Assembly: GCA_040756715.1 (NCBI GenBank)
Contig: JBFLYE010000104.1
Coordinates: 1 to 5,317, forward strand
Source of the DNA: JBFLYE01 sp040756715 [NCBI: bacterium]
GTDB lineage: Bacteria > UBA9089 > UBA9088
Direction of reading: 5' to 3'
Length of the DNA stretch: 5,317 nt
The position numbers and the translations under genes are program-made. Below, one piece after another: positions 5,307 through 5,317 of the stretch. The notes under the pieces were generated by a model. The model was not told the DNA's origin and made no database searches. It was given only the letters and a program-made list of their open reading frames with translations. The first letter of the stretch is position 1. The number at the start of each line of letters is the position of its first letter.

Positions 5307-5317
5307 TTATGTTTTTA
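5222..5317. other. Probable non-coding or degenerate 5' flank
   Basis: All three minus-strand frames were read here. None shows a helix cap, a signal peptide or a credible start. The main frame is closed by TAA at 5309-5307. The only ATG (5239-5237) is out of frame and meets TAG after seven codons. No Shine-Dalgarno-like AGGAGG run and no convincing promoter were seen. Confidence 0.55.
5266..5291. repeat. AT-rich 14-nt tandem repeat next to the broken 5' end
   Basis: The 12-mer AAATTTTGAATT occurs at 5266-5277 and again at 5280-5291, spaced 14 nt apart. Low-complexity repeats of this kind are typical of spacers between genes. The main frame reads through it as KFRIQNF without resemblance to any module, so this stretch is probably not coding. 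Confidence 0.6.

Overview
The window holds one very large minus-strand gene for a modular, repeat-built protein, and neither end of the gene lies inside the window. There are no RNA genes, mobile elements or CRISPR arrays. Plus-strand open frames are short antisense shadows of the repetitive coding strand. The moderately AT-rich DNA, the domain set (right-handed beta-helix with a 'choice-of-anchor Q'-like tail, carboxypeptidase-regulatory-like, DUF11, CARDB and cohesin-like domains) and the AT-rich 14-nt repeat at the upstream edge suggest an uncultivated anaerobic bacterium of a candidate-phylum type. That taxonomic guess is weak and comes from general knowledge of such proteins.

Layout in the direction of transcription (high to low coordinates): about 90 bases of AT-rich, probably non-coding or degenerate sequence (5222-5317); beta-helix module 1, missing its N-terminal cap (about 5213-4341); two carboxypeptidase-regulatory-like domains (4322-4092 and 4040-3798); beta-helix module 2 with both caps (3791-3000); a third regulatory-like domain (2981-2745); beta-helix module 3 (2741-1584); two DUF11-like domains (1556-1248 and 1235-927); a CARDB-like domain (911-588); and a fourth regulatory-like domain that starts at 578 and is cut by a frameshift at 443/444. 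The shifted frame stays open for 147 codons to position 2. It completes the fourth domain, then gives a charged helical linker and the start of a cohesin-like domain.

Function is inferred from the domains only: an extracellular or cell-surface stalk or adhesin-like protein, possibly carbohydrate-binding. No signal peptide, catalytic motif or sorting signal is visible. Two points decide how to read the gene. First, the fourth regulatory domain is broken by what looks like a 2-nt deletion, or a sequencing or assembly error. Second, the reading frame continues 176 codons upstream of the only usable start (a TTG at 4778, in the middle of a repeat) with no ATG, GTG or TTG, so the true 5' end is missing or damaged. 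I see no new multi-gene system here. The interest lies in repeat-driven evolution of one protein.
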